In this document: positions 10,544-19,185 of the stretch, in pieces
How the letters are laid out: the number at the start of each line of letters is the position of its first letter
How positions within the stretch are numbered: position 1 is the stretch's first letter
Assembly (NCBI RefSeq): GCF_017874035.1
Contig: NZ_JAGGKV010000006.1
Location: forward strand, 1-64,000
Reading direction: 5' to 3'
DNA from: Paenibacillus aceris
GTDB taxonomy: Bacteria > Bacillota > Bacilli > Paenibacillales > NBRC-103111
Length of the DNA stretch: 64,000 nucleotides
Made by a program: the position numbers and the translations under genes
Notes under the pieces: generated by a model
What the model was told of the DNA's origin: nothing
Database searches by the model: none
Seen by the model: only the letters and a program-made list of their open reading frames with translations

Positions 10544-11590
10544 CTAATTATTTGCCATGAATACACTTTTACCAAGGATATCGAAATTAAATCCCCATCT
10601 AGCATGTTCTATGTAACATGTGTATGCTACAAATCCTGTTTGAACTTGTGGAGAGTTAAAACGAATCCAACGTTTGAGTTGCTGCTCTGAAAGGAGTAAT
10701 TGATCGGTTTGATCAATTAAAGTTAATAATTGCTGTGGTATTAGGTCCCTATCACTGTTAACACCTGCATCACCTACTGTAACTGTGAAATTAGCAAGTA
10801 CAACTACATTTTTGGATATATCTAAAGATTTATCAAAGCTGTTCATATCAATCAAACTCATATAAGGATCATCAGGATCAGATGGATCAGCAATAATTAA
10901 TTGGTTTAACTTAACAGTTACACCAGTACCATATGGCCACTCAGTTCCTACTTCTTTCGCCTTCAACCCCAACATCGTCCCCACATTACTCCCAGTAGCA
11001 GCAATCTCAGCCGCACTAGCTGCATACTTATCAATCGGCAGCTTCTCGCCCTTTCTAGCACTAAGAATCCGCTCAATGACCGTAATCGCCTGCGCACGCG
11101 TGCTAGTCCCATACACGTCCAGATCAGTCCTGCTTACACCATGAATCAATCCCATTTTCGTAGAGTCAACCAAAGAGCCTTTCAATGTCTTATCAACACT
11201 TCGCACACTCAAAATAGACATCTCGTATCTTTGCAGGGGTTCATTGTATCTCTCAGGAAACTCGGCTGGGATAATCTCCAGCGCTTTCAAACGATCCACA
11301 TAAGGCTGAAACCATCCATCTCCATCGGCGTGGTTGACTTTCTCCCCCGTTGCCAACACGACCATTTTAATAAATTCAGCGCGACTGATGAACGCATCAG
11401 GCTTAAATGTTCCATCTTCATAGCCGTCAACGTACTTCTTTTCAACTGCGGTTTGAATGGTTTGCTCCGCCCAATGCTGAGCTGTGTCTTTGAAACGGAT
11501 CGGACTCTGTGCAGAAGAGTCCATGACATCATAGCCAATTGATGCAAAACAAAGCATTGTGATTCCCAAAACAGATAATCTTCTTTTCAT
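10544..11590 (-). CDS. S-layer homology (SLH) domain protein
   Basis: This 348-residue secreted protein has an N-terminal signal segment (about 1-28). It is followed by SLH modules: residues about 30-80 carry the FKDTAQHWA opening and the DGTFKPD and SRAEF signatures, and weaker modules span about 85-185. SLH modules bind pyruvylated secondary cell-wall polymer in Bacillales. The remaining 150 residues have no recognisable domain. The start has a good AAGAGG ribosome site. The giant repeat protein begins three bases after its stop, so the two genes are almost certainly co-transcribed. This protein may be the wall anchor or a partner of the giant protein, which has no visible SLH modules in the exons seen. 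Confidence 0.85.
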   Translation of the reverse strand: MKRRLSVLGITMLCFASIGYDVMDSSAQSPIRFKDTAQHWAEQTIQTAVEKKYVDGYEDGTFKPDAFISRAEFIKMVVLATGEKVNHADGDGWFQPYVDRLKALEIIPAEFPERYNEPLQRYEMSILSVRSVDKTLKGSLVDSTKMGLIHGVSRTDLDVYGTSTRAQAITVIERILSARKGEKLPIDKYAASAAEIAATGSNVGTMLGLKAKEVGTEWPYGTGVTVKLNQLIIADPSDPDDPYMSLIDMNSFDKSLDISKNVVVLANFTVTVGDAGVNSDRDLIPQQLLTLIDQTDQLLLSEQQLKRWIRFNSPQVQTGFVAYTCYIEHARWGFNFDILGKSVFMANN

Positions 11591-11717
11591 AAAAACCTCT
11601 TTTCTCTGTATATTCGAGTATTATTTTTGGAAAAATGTGACTATTCATTATCGGTAGTATGCATGACAAAATTGTAAATGTCTACCTAATAATCACGCAT
11701 AATCCAAAATAAAAGCA

Positions 11718-11773
11718 TAAAAAACCACCCAGACATCGAAATGCACTACACGCATCGATGATTTGGGCGGTTC
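11718..11773 (-). terminator. Intrinsic terminator after the rsuA-type gene
   Basis: A stem of about 17 base pairs (11723-11739 with 11756-11772) is followed on the minus strand by a run of six T. It lies 60 bases past the stop of the pseudouridine synthase gene. Confidence 0.8.
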
Positions 11774-11832
11774 TTCCGCACACTTATTTTCATTACTCCA
11801 AAAATACCATATACTAGTAGTTTTGTAAATCT

Positions 11833-12585
11833 CTAATTTTGAGCCTCGTGGGCATTTGTTAGAGCAGTCAGCTCTTCAGTCGTCAATTCTCTCACTTGAC
11901 CTAATGCCAGACTCGGATCCAAAGCAAGTGGCCCCATGGAAATTCTTTTTAAGTACACAACTTTCTTACCTACTGCTTGAAACATCCGTTTCACTTGATG
12001 AAACTTACCCTCCATAATTGTTAACTCAATTTCGGAGAGTACTCCACCTGATTCGTTACCGGTACTTAGAATTTTCAAAGTACCAGGAAGCGTTTCGTAA
12101 CCATCATCCAAGGTTACACCTTGCGAAAATGCTTCGATATCCTCCACCGTGACTTCCCACTCTACTCTAGCAAAGTAGGTTTTGGGGACGTGCTTACGGG
12201 GAGAGAGCAAGTTATGTGCAAGCTTCCCATCATTGGTAAGCAAGAGAAATCCTTCTGTATCCTTGTCCAATCGGCCAACAGGGAAGACTTCGAATGGCGC
12301 ATAAGCCGCATCCAAAAGATCAACCACCGTTCGATCACGATTATCTTCTGTAGCAGAAACAACGCCTTGCGGTTTATTCATCATCAGGTAGACGAACTCC
12401 CGGTAGAGCACTGTTTCACCGTTTACCTGTATGATGTCCTTCTCGGGATTGACCTGCATCCCGCTGTCCTTGACCTTTACTCCATTAACATAAATCACGC
12501 CTTCTTTAGCAAGACGTTTAAGTTCGGAACGCGTTCCGATGCCCACGTGGGCGAGTATTTTATCGAGCCGTTGTGTTTGTTTCAT
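11833..12585 (-). CDS. rsuA: RsuA/RluB-family 16S rRNA pseudouridine synthase
   Basis: A 250-residue enzyme that isomerises a uridine in rRNA to pseudouridine. It has an N-terminal S4 RNA-binding domain (about 5-60, LDKILAHVG) and a catalytic domain containing GRLDKDTEG near residue 102, where the aspartate is the family nucleophile. The motif KPQGVVSA precedes it. Length and layout fit the RsuA group (16S U516 in E. coli). RluB/RluE-type large-subunit specificity cannot be excluded by eye. It lies six bases after the methyltransferase gene rsmF and is followed by a terminator, so the two form an rRNA-modification operon. Confidence 0.85.
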   Translation of the reverse strand: MKQTQRLDKILAHVGIGTRSELKRLAKEGVIYVNGVKVKDSGMQVNPEKDIIQVNGETVLYREFVYLMMNKPQGVVSATEDNRDRTVVDLLDAAYAPFEVFPVGRLDKDTEGFLLLTNDGKLAHNLLSPRKHVPKTYFARVEWEVTVEDIEAFSQGVTLDDGYETLPGTLKILSTGNESGGVLSEIELTIMEGKFHQVKRMFQAVGKKVVYLKRISMGPLALDPSLALGQVRELTTEELTALTNAHEAQN

Positions 12586-12591
12586 GACCTC

Positions 12592-14178
12592 TTAGGTCCA
12601 CCTCCAGCCAGGCGGGTATTCGTTCTTCAGCATCCCGTCCAGCCATTTGCCCCAGCCGACGGGATGCCCATCAATGCAGACAAGGCAGTAGCCTTTGGCT
12701 GCCTTGGTCACTTCCGGATCGCGGATAATCTCGCTCTCCGCGACCTCGAGCGTCTCGCCCTTCAGGTACCGAAGGGCTCGCTCGTCGCTCAAATCCAAGC
12801 TCAGCGCTCGCTTGGCTTCGAGCATACGCAGTCCCATGGCTAGCGCATGGGACGGTTCAAATCGGCCGCGGTGCAGCGCGCCGATGTACCAGCCTGGCCG
12901 CACGACCTTCAGTCCGTGCAGCTCAGGCAAGCTCGCCGGCGACGCATACGCGTGCTCACCGTAACACACGAGCCGTAAGTCGGCAAAAGGCTCGCTGCGA
13001 AGCAGCTCGTCCTCGAATGCCTGCAGCGGCTCAAGACTCACGCGGGAATCAGTCCCCGCGCGGCCCTTCCCACGCAGCGCATCGCGACCGCTGCGCGGTC
13101 CCGCTCCCGATGCCGACACAAAGTCGGCATCCGCTCCTGCTCTCAGCCCTGCATCTCGTTTGGCACTCGCTTTCAACCCCGCATCTCGTCCCGCAACTGC
13201 ATTTACTGCGGCACCAGCACCAGCTTCCGCCCCAGCATCGCCAGCCTTCCGAAGCACGGCCACATAATGCCCCTCACCGCGCAAACGATGCGGCCAAAGT
13301 CGGGCAGTACCAGCAACCGCCTCCCGGGAACGAGTGGAATAGTCCTCCTCGCACCACGGCTCACGCAGAAAGTCCGGCCGACCAGATTCAAAACGCTCAA
13401 TCGGCACCACCTCAAAGGCAGGATGCCTATCCAAAAACTCCGCAATCTGCGCCTCATTTTCCTCCGGTGAGAACGTACAAGTGGAGTACACAATCGTACC
13501 GCCCGGCGCAAGCATTTGCGCGGCTTGTCCAAGCAGTTCCCTTTGCATGCCGGCAAATTCCTGTACCGTATGACGCTCCCACTGCAGCATCATATCCTCT
13601 TCCTTACGGAACATCCCTTCCCCAGAGCAAGGGGCATCTATTAATATTTTATCGAAGTAGCTCTGAAACACGTTCAACATCCGTTCCGGCCGCTCATTTA
13701 ATACGACTGCGTTCCGAACGCCAAAAATCTCTAAGTTTTTGACTAGCGCCTTCACCCGATCCGAATGGTTATCATTCACGACAAGAACGCCTTCGCCCTG
13801 CAGCTTCGCTGCGATTTGAGTAGACTTGCCCCCCGGAGCCGCACATAAATCGAGCACCTTATCCCCCGGCTGAACCTGCAGCAACTCTGCTGGCGCCATC
13901 GCGCTGGGCTCTTGAATATAATAAAGTCCTGCATGATAATAAGGATGCTTGCCAGGACGTTCTCCTTCTTCATAGTAAAACCCTTCTGAAGCCCATGGCA
14001 CCGGTTCCAGCACAAAAGGACTTTTATCCAAAAAGTCAGCTTTCGCGATTTTTCCCGTATTGACTCTTAAACCAAAGGATCTTGCTTGGTCATAAGAGGC
14101 CAGAAACTGCTCAAATTCCTCTTCCCCTAGTAAATCCATCATTTTATCCCTAAACAAGGGAGGCAGCTGCTTCGTCAT
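12592..14178 (-). CDS. rsmF: RsmF/NOL1-NOP2-Sun family rRNA cytosine-C5 methyltransferase
   Basis: A 528-residue SAM-dependent enzyme that methylates C5 of cytosine in rRNA. The SAM site LCAAPGGKST is near residue 112. The two family cysteines lie in DAPCSGEG (about 180) and STCTFSPEEN (about 236). A C-terminal pre-PUA/PUA-like module follows from about 390. Between catalytic and C-terminal parts (about 311-385, DNA 13030-13250) is an Ala/Gly/Asp/Arg-rich linker of repetitive, GC-rich sequence that is unusual for this family. The neighbour downstream is the pseudouridine synthase gene. The assignment to the family is firm, while the exact target base is inferred. Confidence 0.88.
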   Translation of the reverse strand: MTKQLPPLFRDKMMDLLGEEEFEQFLASYDQARSFGLRVNTGKIAKADFLDKSPFVLEPVPWASEGFYYEEGERPGKHPYYHAGLYYIQEPSAMAPAELLQVQPGDKVLDLCAAPGGKSTQIAAKLQGEGVLVVNDNHSDRVKALVKNLEIFGVRNAVVLNERPERMLNVFQSYFDKILIDAPCSGEGMFRKEEDMMLQWERHTVQEFAGMQRELLGQAAQMLAPGGTIVYSTCTFSPEENEAQIAEFLDRHPAFEVVPIERFESGRPDFLREPWCEEDYSTRSREAVAGTARLWPHRLRGEGHYVAVLRKAGDAGAEAGAGAAVNAVAGRDAGLKASAKRDAGLRAGADADFVSASGAGPRSGRDALRGKGRAGTDSRVSLEPLQAFEDELLRSEPFADLRLVCYGEHAYASPASLPELHGLKVVRPGWYIGALHRGRFEPSHALAMGLRMLEAKRALSLDLSDERALRYLKGETLEVAESEIIRDPEVTKAAKGYCLVCIDGHPVGWGKWLDGMLKNEYPPGWRWT

Positions 14179-14324
14179 CTAATCTCTTCTCTTTCCTCTT
14201 TTATCTTCGCTATTATAGCTGAACTGTCACGAAACAGCCAATAATTTTCAAAATACGAACAGGATATGCTATACTTTTTATCGAATTTAGTAGTAAGTAT
14301 ACAACACAAGATGAGGTGCATGGA

Positions 14325-14834
14325 ATGAAGAAGTTGCTTATTTACCTTGGCATTGTCGTTATTTTATTTGGGGGATTATATTTCGTTAATCAGCAGTCTA
14401 CCAAATCTTCGGATAAAGCAAACGCAGACAATCCGTACGGCGTTGCGGCATCCAAGCTAAACCCGGAAACTGTGAAACAACTAAATGATCCGAACTACCA
14501 GAATCTTATTCTGCCTAAAGATCTTGATCAAAGGCTGAAGAACAAAGAAACGTTTTTCCAATATTATTACGCATCCACCTGCCCGCACTGCAAAGTGACG
14601 ACTCCTGTTCTTGTTCCTTTGGAAAAGGATCTCGGTCTTGATGTGAAGCAATTCAATCTAGAAGAATTCAAAGACGGCTGGGAAAAGTATAAAATCGACT
14701 CCACACCGACCCTCGTTTATTACAAAGACGGTAAGGAAGTTGATCGTATCGTTGGCGGAGTTCCTGAGGCTGGAGCAGCTGGCGGTAACACACCTGAAGT
14801 ATTTAAAGCCTTCTTTCAAAAATACAAAGGTTAA
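14325..14834 (+). CDS. Membrane-anchored thioredoxin-like protein (CPHC motif)
   Basis: A 169-residue protein with one N-terminal transmembrane or signal-anchor helix (about 2-21) and an extracytoplasmic thioredoxin fold. The active-site motif CPHC lies near residue 87 in STCPHCK, and the cis-proline region STPTLVYY is also present. CPHC is typical of DsbA-like oxidants, and CPxC proteins in Firmicutes often act in disulfide formation or cytochrome maturation. The ATG at 14325 is preferred over an upstream GTG at 14316, because GAGG lies eight bases before it. It is a single-gene unit convergent with the ger operon, with a shared terminator between them. Confidence 0.83.
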   Translation: MKKLLIYLGIVVILFGGLYFVNQQSTKSSDKANADNPYGVAASKLNPETVKQLNDPNYQNLILPKDLDQRLKNKETFFQYYYASTCPHCKVTTPVLVPLEKDLGLDVKQFNLEEFKDGWEKYKIDSTPTLVYYKDGKEVDRIVGGVPEAGAAGGNTPEVFKAFFQKYKG

Positions 14835-14845
14835 TATGTACGACC

Positions 14846-14871
14846 AAGCAGCGGAATCCGCTGCTTTTTTT
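14846..14871. terminator. Bidirectional intrinsic terminator
   Basis: A perfect palindromic stem AAGCAGCGGA/TCCGCTGCTT is followed by T runs on the plus strand. It separates the thioredoxin-like gene from the end of the convergent ger operon. Confidence 0.85.
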
Positions 14872-14874
14872 ATT

Positions 14875-15972
14875 CTATTGGCCAACGGTTTTTTTACGAA
14901 ATATAGCTAAGAGGAATAATAACAAGGGAATGATCAGCCCGAACGTACCCGAAAAAAAGACCCATATTTTAGAAGCAAACTGAATGAAATACGCCGCATT
15001 CGGGTATGCGATGACAGAAAGCACGACCAAGCTCATTCCCAATGGAATATATAGCTGACGAATTTCACTCAATTTAAAAATTTCACCTAAGGTCACGGCA
15101 GAAGCATACAAGCAAAGCGTTAATTTGAAGTAAATGGTAATAAACCAAATCCCCGCCATGATGACCTCCAGCCGCTCCAGAAAACTGCCAATGGAAATTC
15201 TTCGGGCTAAGGAAAAACTCGGATACATTTGCACCGCTGTTAAATCATCACCTAACACTAGAATAGATAGAACCGAGATGATAACAATCAAGCAGCCCCC
15301 AATGGAAACTCCTGCGAGAAACGATTTGCCCAGCTTTTGCGTCTGTTTTACGAATGGCATAATGACTAAAAAAATGACAAGTTCGAAATACGGTGTTCCA
15401 ATCAGAGGAATGGACGCACGTATAACAGGTTTAAGACCATACCCGAGTATCGGCAGTATATTGCTTGTCTTCATTTGGGTTGGAAGCAAAATGAACATGA
15501 GGAAGAAAAAGATCAACACCCAGGGCAGAAAAATTTCCGACGTGCGCGTAAACGTTTCCAGCCCATTTCGAATCCCCAGAATGACGACCGCCAGAAAGAA
15601 AATATGCGTAAATTGCAGCGGAGTGTCTACAAGTACTTGGGTTGAAATAAAATCGCCTAAGTTACGAAGCACCAACGCGGCCAGAAGAAAGAAAAAGCAG
15701 AAATACAACAAACCAACGGCTTTTCCCACCCATTTTCCCATTAACTCCTCGCTGTAGGCAACCATTGTTTTCTGGGGAAACCGCTGACCAAGAGCTAGGT
15801 ATAGGACAACGAGCAGCAAACCGATTAAGAGTCCTAAAATGGCAGCAATCCATGCATCCTGTTTGGCATCATAGGCTAGTCCCGAGGGAGCGATAAGGAT
15901 AGAACTGCCAATCGTAAACAGAACGGTCAATATTGTAAACTGATGGACGCCTATCCTGCCCTTCTCAATCAT
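14875..15972 (-). CDS. Spore germination receptor B subunit (GerAB/GerKB permease family)
   Basis: An integral inner-spore-membrane protein of about 365 residues with roughly ten hydrophobic helices, homologous to the GerAB/APC-type amino-acid permease fold. B subunits bind or recognise the germinant in Bacillales germinant receptors. The start at 15972 (MIEKGRIG) has AGAGGTG at good distance. A GTG nine bases upstream overlaps that site and is less likely. It is the last gene of the operon A-C-small-B and ends at a bidirectional terminator. The germinant cannot be predicted from the sequence. Confidence 0.9.
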   Translation of the reverse strand: MIEKGRIGVHQFTILTVLFTIGSSILIAPSGLAYDAKQDAWIAAILGLLIGLLLVVLYLALGQRFPQKTMVAYSEELMGKWVGKAVGLLYFCFFFLLAALVLRNLGDFISTQVLVDTPLQFTHIFFLAVVILGIRNGLETFTRTSEIFLPWVLIFFFLMFILLPTQMKTSNILPILGYGLKPVIRASIPLIGTPYFELVIFLVIMPFVKQTQKLGKSFLAGVSIGGCLIVIISVLSILVLGDDLTAVQMYPSFSLARRISIGSFLERLEVIMAGIWFITIYFKLTLCLYASAVTLGEIFKLSEIRQLYIPLGMSLVVLSVIAYPNAAYFIQFASKIWVFFSGTFGLIIPLLLFLLAIFRKKTVGQ

Positions 15973-15983
15973 GCGATTCACCT

Positions 15984-16217
15984 CTATTTTAGAATGCCAA
16001 AAACAAATTGACTAACTGGATGATACACATACGTAATCCAATCCAATGGATTCGGAAGCTTCACTCTCCCAAAATGAAGAATGCATAGCAGTGTTCCGAT
16101 AAACAGAAGGGAAGAAAATACCCAGCTTTCTGCTACAAGCTGTTTGCGGAGCAGGGTTGGGAGTTCCAGCAGCCCCGCGAGAGCAGCAATGATTAACACG
16201 GAGAAGATGACCCACAT
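15984..16217 (-). CDS. Small two-helix membrane protein in the ger operon (candidate D subunit)
   Basis: A 77-residue protein with two predicted membrane helices (about 3-20 and 34-50) and a short tail rich in Pro, Tyr and Phe. An AAAGGAGGAG site precedes the ATG. It lies six bases after the C-subunit gene and eleven bases before the B-subunit start, so it is translated as part of the receptor operon. Small two-helix D subunits that modulate germinant receptors are known in Bacillus. Position, size and topology match that class. The sequence itself was not recognised, so the assignment is contextual. Confidence 0.7.
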   Translation of the reverse strand: MWVIFSVLIIAALAGLLELPTLLRKQLVAESWVFSSLLFIGTLLCILHFGRVKLPNPLDWITYVYHPVSQFVFGILK

Positions 16218-16223
16218 ATGCAG

Positions 16224-17423
16224 TCACTCCTCCTTTGGCCGCAAAATAATGGAGTTATTCGTTGTACCTGGTCGGCGAATATGTAAATCTATGGAGAAAT
16301 TCACTTGCAGCTCCGCGAATTCATTTTGCCAATCTCGCTTTAACTTCGTCCATGCAGTGGGAGACGCATCCTCAATGAGCTCACCAAAACCGAAGATATC
16401 CGCTTTATTCTCTTTTGCTTTGTTAATCGCGGACGTCATCACTTTTTTCAAGGAGCTGACGGCGATTTTCTCGATTTCATGTATCGTGTCCGGATCCAAC
16501 AAATCGATCTCACACTGAACTTCGCTTATATTTTCTTCCAACATTAAGTGAACATTGATTTCGGGCTTGCCGTTTTTCACTTGCCCTTTGACTTTGCTTT
16601 TGGAACGAATGATTTCTACGGTTAACGTTCCACCTTTGGGACACTCCAAATGCCCCATCGTGCTTCTGACATTTCCCATAATATAGTTATATCCTTTGCT
16701 TTCATCCTCGTTTAACCAATCGATCAATTTGTCCTGCTTAAAAAGAGCAAGCCCCGTATACTGCAAATTGGCGATAGGTTTTGTCTCCGCTAAGGACGAC
16801 TTCGATTTCCCCTTCTCGGGGTCCCCCTCAATTCGAATGCCGGTTAATACCGCTTCAGTCGTCGGTTCGCTAAGATTGGTTATAAACTGATCGATGCGGA
16901 CGCTGACCGTCGGTGCCCATGCCTTCTCTGACGTTTCTAACGTCTTGAACATTTTGTTCGCTGGAATCCTCTCAATTGGCGTCAATATTTGCAACACTTT
17001 GGCGGCTGTCGTACCTCTGGCAACGATAATGTAAAAATCGGACCTAACTTCATGATCTCTGGTGATGCCATCCAGAACTTTGGATACCCCTTCACGAGCA
17101 AGTTCCTCACCAATTACGATAATGCGCAAATGGGAAGCGAACAATTTACGGGGAGCTGAAGTCGTTAATTTCCTTGCTGCTTCCAACGTTGAAATCCCCG
17201 TCGCTGAAAGCGTCGTGATAGGCGTGCTGTAACCTGCCCCTTTTTTCGAAGCTACCTCATTAGGGTTCACGATTTGCGCAGTAACTAAGTATTCATCCCC
17301 GCTTTTATCAAATCCCACGCCAACCGTGATTGCCAAATCATTCAATTCATGCCGATCCCAACACCCTGAGAGTACAAGGCCAAGTAAGCTTAGCGTACAA
17401 AGAATACAACCTAATCTTTTCAT
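16224..17423 (-). CDS. Spore germination receptor C subunit (Ger(x)C lipoprotein)
   Basis: A lipoprotein of about 399 residues. The signal peptide ends in the lipobox LSGC, followed directly by WDRHELND, the hallmark opening of mature GerAC-type proteins. The three-domain GerAC fold occupies the rest. The chosen ATG at 17423 has GGGGAG just upstream. An in-frame ATG 18 codons earlier would overlap the end of the A-subunit gene and places a charged segment before the signal peptide. C subunits sit on the outer face of the inner spore membrane and are needed for receptor function. Confidence 0.92.
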   Translation of the reverse strand: MKRLGCILCTLSLLGLVLSGCWDRHELNDLAITVGVGFDKSGDEYLVTAQIVNPNEVASKKGAGYSTPITTLSATGISTLEAARKLTTSAPRKLFASHLRIIVIGEELAREGVSKVLDGITRDHEVRSDFYIIVARGTTAAKVLQILTPIERIPANKMFKTLETSEKAWAPTVSVRIDQFITNLSEPTTEAVLTGIRIEGDPEKGKSKSSLAETKPIANLQYTGLALFKQDKLIDWLNEDESKGYNYIMGNVRSTMGHLECPKGGTLTVEIIRSKSKVKGQVKNGKPEINVHLMLEENISEVQCEIDLLDPDTIHEIEKIAVSSLKKVMTSAINKAKENKADIFGFGELIEDASPTAWTKLKRDWQNEFAELQVNFSIDLHIRRPGTTNNSIILRPKEE

Positions 17424-17436
17424 TGGCTGCTCCCCT

Positions 17437-19038
17437 TTACTTTCGACTTGGTTTAGCAGTCGGGGCATTGTTTTCACGAATAATATTCCTTTGACTAATA
17501 AATCGAGGTCTGGAGAACAAGCCCCATTGCGGCAGTCTGAGGATGGTATCCTTCTGATCCGCTAATACAAACGGCGCCATAGGAGACATGTACGGAACTC
17601 CGAACGAACGTAGGGAACAGAGGTGCTGGACCATGGCGATTAAGCCAACGGTAATGCCGAACAGGCCAAATGTAGCTGCAAATATCATCAAAATAAAACG
17701 AATGATTCGTATGGGAATTCCCATGCTAAAAGCCGGAATCACAAAGTTAGCGATAGCTGTGATCGCCACAACAATGACCATAGCCGGTGAAACCAGCCCT
17801 GCATCCACAGCTCCCTGCCCGATAACGAGCGCACCAACGATGGATACGGCCTGACCAACCGTTTTGGGAAGCCGCACACCGGCTTCGCGCAGTATCTCAA
17901 AGGTCACTTCCATCAGAAGTGCTTCAACAAAGGCTGGAAAAGGAATGCCTTCCCGCTGCGCCGCTAAGTTGAACAACAATGAGCTGGGCACGAGCTCTTG
18001 ATGAAATGTCGTCATCGCAATATAGAAAGAAGGTGCCATCAAAGAGATGAAGAAACACATATAGCGCAGAATACGGATAAGCGTTGCGAATTCTGCCCGC
18101 TGATAATAGTCCTCCGCCGATTGAAAAAACTGCGTAAATAATACAGGCGCCTCCAGCACGAAGGGTGTTCCATCTACCAAAATGGCAACACGCCCCTCCA
18201 ACAATCCAGCCGATATTACATCAGGTCGCTCGGTATTGTAAACTGTCGGGAACGGTGTGAACGTTTCATCCTGAATGAGCTCCTCGATATTGCCGCTTTC
18301 CAGAATGCCGTCAATATCAATTCGTGCCAGCCGCTGCCGTACTTCATTTACAATTTTGTCGTTCGCAATGCCATGGATGTACATGATCGACACTGTTGTT
18401 TGCGTAACTCTTCCGATTGTCATGCTTTCCAGCCATAAGTTCGGACTCTTGATACGCTTGCGAATGAGTGAGATGTTCGTACCAATCGACTCTGTGAATC
18501 CATCGCGAGGACCTCTCACCACGGATTGCGTCATTGGCTCCTCCACCGAGCGCTGTTCTTCAGATGAGGTATTCACAGATAGTACTTGTGGATAATTTTC
18601 GACAAATAGGACGGTTTCCCCTGACAAAATCCGATAACACACTTCTTTGTAATCGCTGATCGTTATGACTTCTCCGAAAGTCTGAAGAACGTTCTTCATT
18701 AAATCCGGCAGTTCATAGAACCCCGTTTCGATGCCTTCTATGAATTCAGCCGATTTTGCAGTTAAGCCGTTCATAATATCCTGAAATAATGTTCTATGTA
18801 CCATCTGTTCCAGGTAAGCGAAGCCAATTTTGCAGTCCGCTTCTAGTTCCAGGTAAAGCTCGCCGGTTTTGAGATCGGCGCTATCGCCGAAGGTTATTTT
18901 GATTTGCTCGATATTCAACGTGCTATCACTAGAAATGTTCGTTTGCGAAAGAGGATCTTCCATTTCTCGGGATCGCACGGTTGGAATTTTGTCACGAGTG
19001 AATAGTTGATGTAGCGTCTTGCTCCATGATTTCCTCAT
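17437..19038 (-). CDS. Spore germination receptor A subunit (GerAA family)
   Basis: About 533 residues with a large soluble N-terminal region (to about 290) and a C-terminal set of membrane helices (about 300-480) containing the family motif LMEVTFEILREAGVRLP. The sequence stays open back to 19098. The ATG at 19038 (MRKSW) has a GGTGG site, while the farther starts have poor sites. It is the first gene of the operon A-C-small-B. A subunits form part of the receptor ion channel that releases cations on germinant binding. A conserved PYMSP motif near the C-terminus also fits the family. Confidence 0.92.
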   Translation of the reverse strand: MRKSWSKTLHQLFTRDKIPTVRSREMEDPLSQTNISSDSTLNIEQIKITFGDSADLKTGELYLELEADCKIGFAYLEQMVHRTLFQDIMNGLTAKSAEFIEGIETGFYELPDLMKNVLQTFGEVITISDYKEVCYRILSGETVLFVENYPQVLSVNTSSEEQRSVEEPMTQSVVRGPRDGFTESIGTNISLIRKRIKSPNLWLESMTIGRVTQTTVSIMYIHGIANDKIVNEVRQRLARIDIDGILESGNIEELIQDETFTPFPTVYNTERPDVISAGLLEGRVAILVDGTPFVLEAPVLFTQFFQSAEDYYQRAEFATLIRILRYMCFFISLMAPSFYIAMTTFHQELVPSSLLFNLAAQREGIPFPAFVEALLMEVTFEILREAGVRLPKTVGQAVSIVGALVIGQGAVDAGLVSPAMVIVVAITAIANFVIPAFSMGIPIRIIRFILMIFAATFGLFGITVGLIAMVQHLCSLRSFGVPYMSPMAPFVLADQKDTILRLPQWGLFSRPRFISQRNIIRENNAPTAKPSRK

Positions 19039-19134
19039 TGTCGCCACCACCACATTCATTTTAGAATCAGGCCTGCTCAAGGAAAGTTTTCCCTGCAACC
19101 TATGAAATTATGTATAAAATGTCAGCTGAACAGC

Positions 19135-19168
19135 AAAAAGGACCTCTGCCCAATCCGGAGAGAAGTCC
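19135..19168 (-). terminator. Intrinsic terminator after the ABC-2 exporter operon
   Basis: On the minus strand GGACTTCT pairs with AGAGGTCC across a 13-base loop and is followed by TTTTT. It lies just past the stop of the second ABC-2 permease. Confidence 0.72.
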
Positions 19169-19185
19169 CTATCCATCACTGATAT

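Noticed and set aside
13017..13742. Plus-strand open frame of 241 codons rich in Pro, His and Arg
   Set aside because: It is the antisense of the GC-rich rsmF gene, has no ribosome site, and codes for low-complexity sequence.
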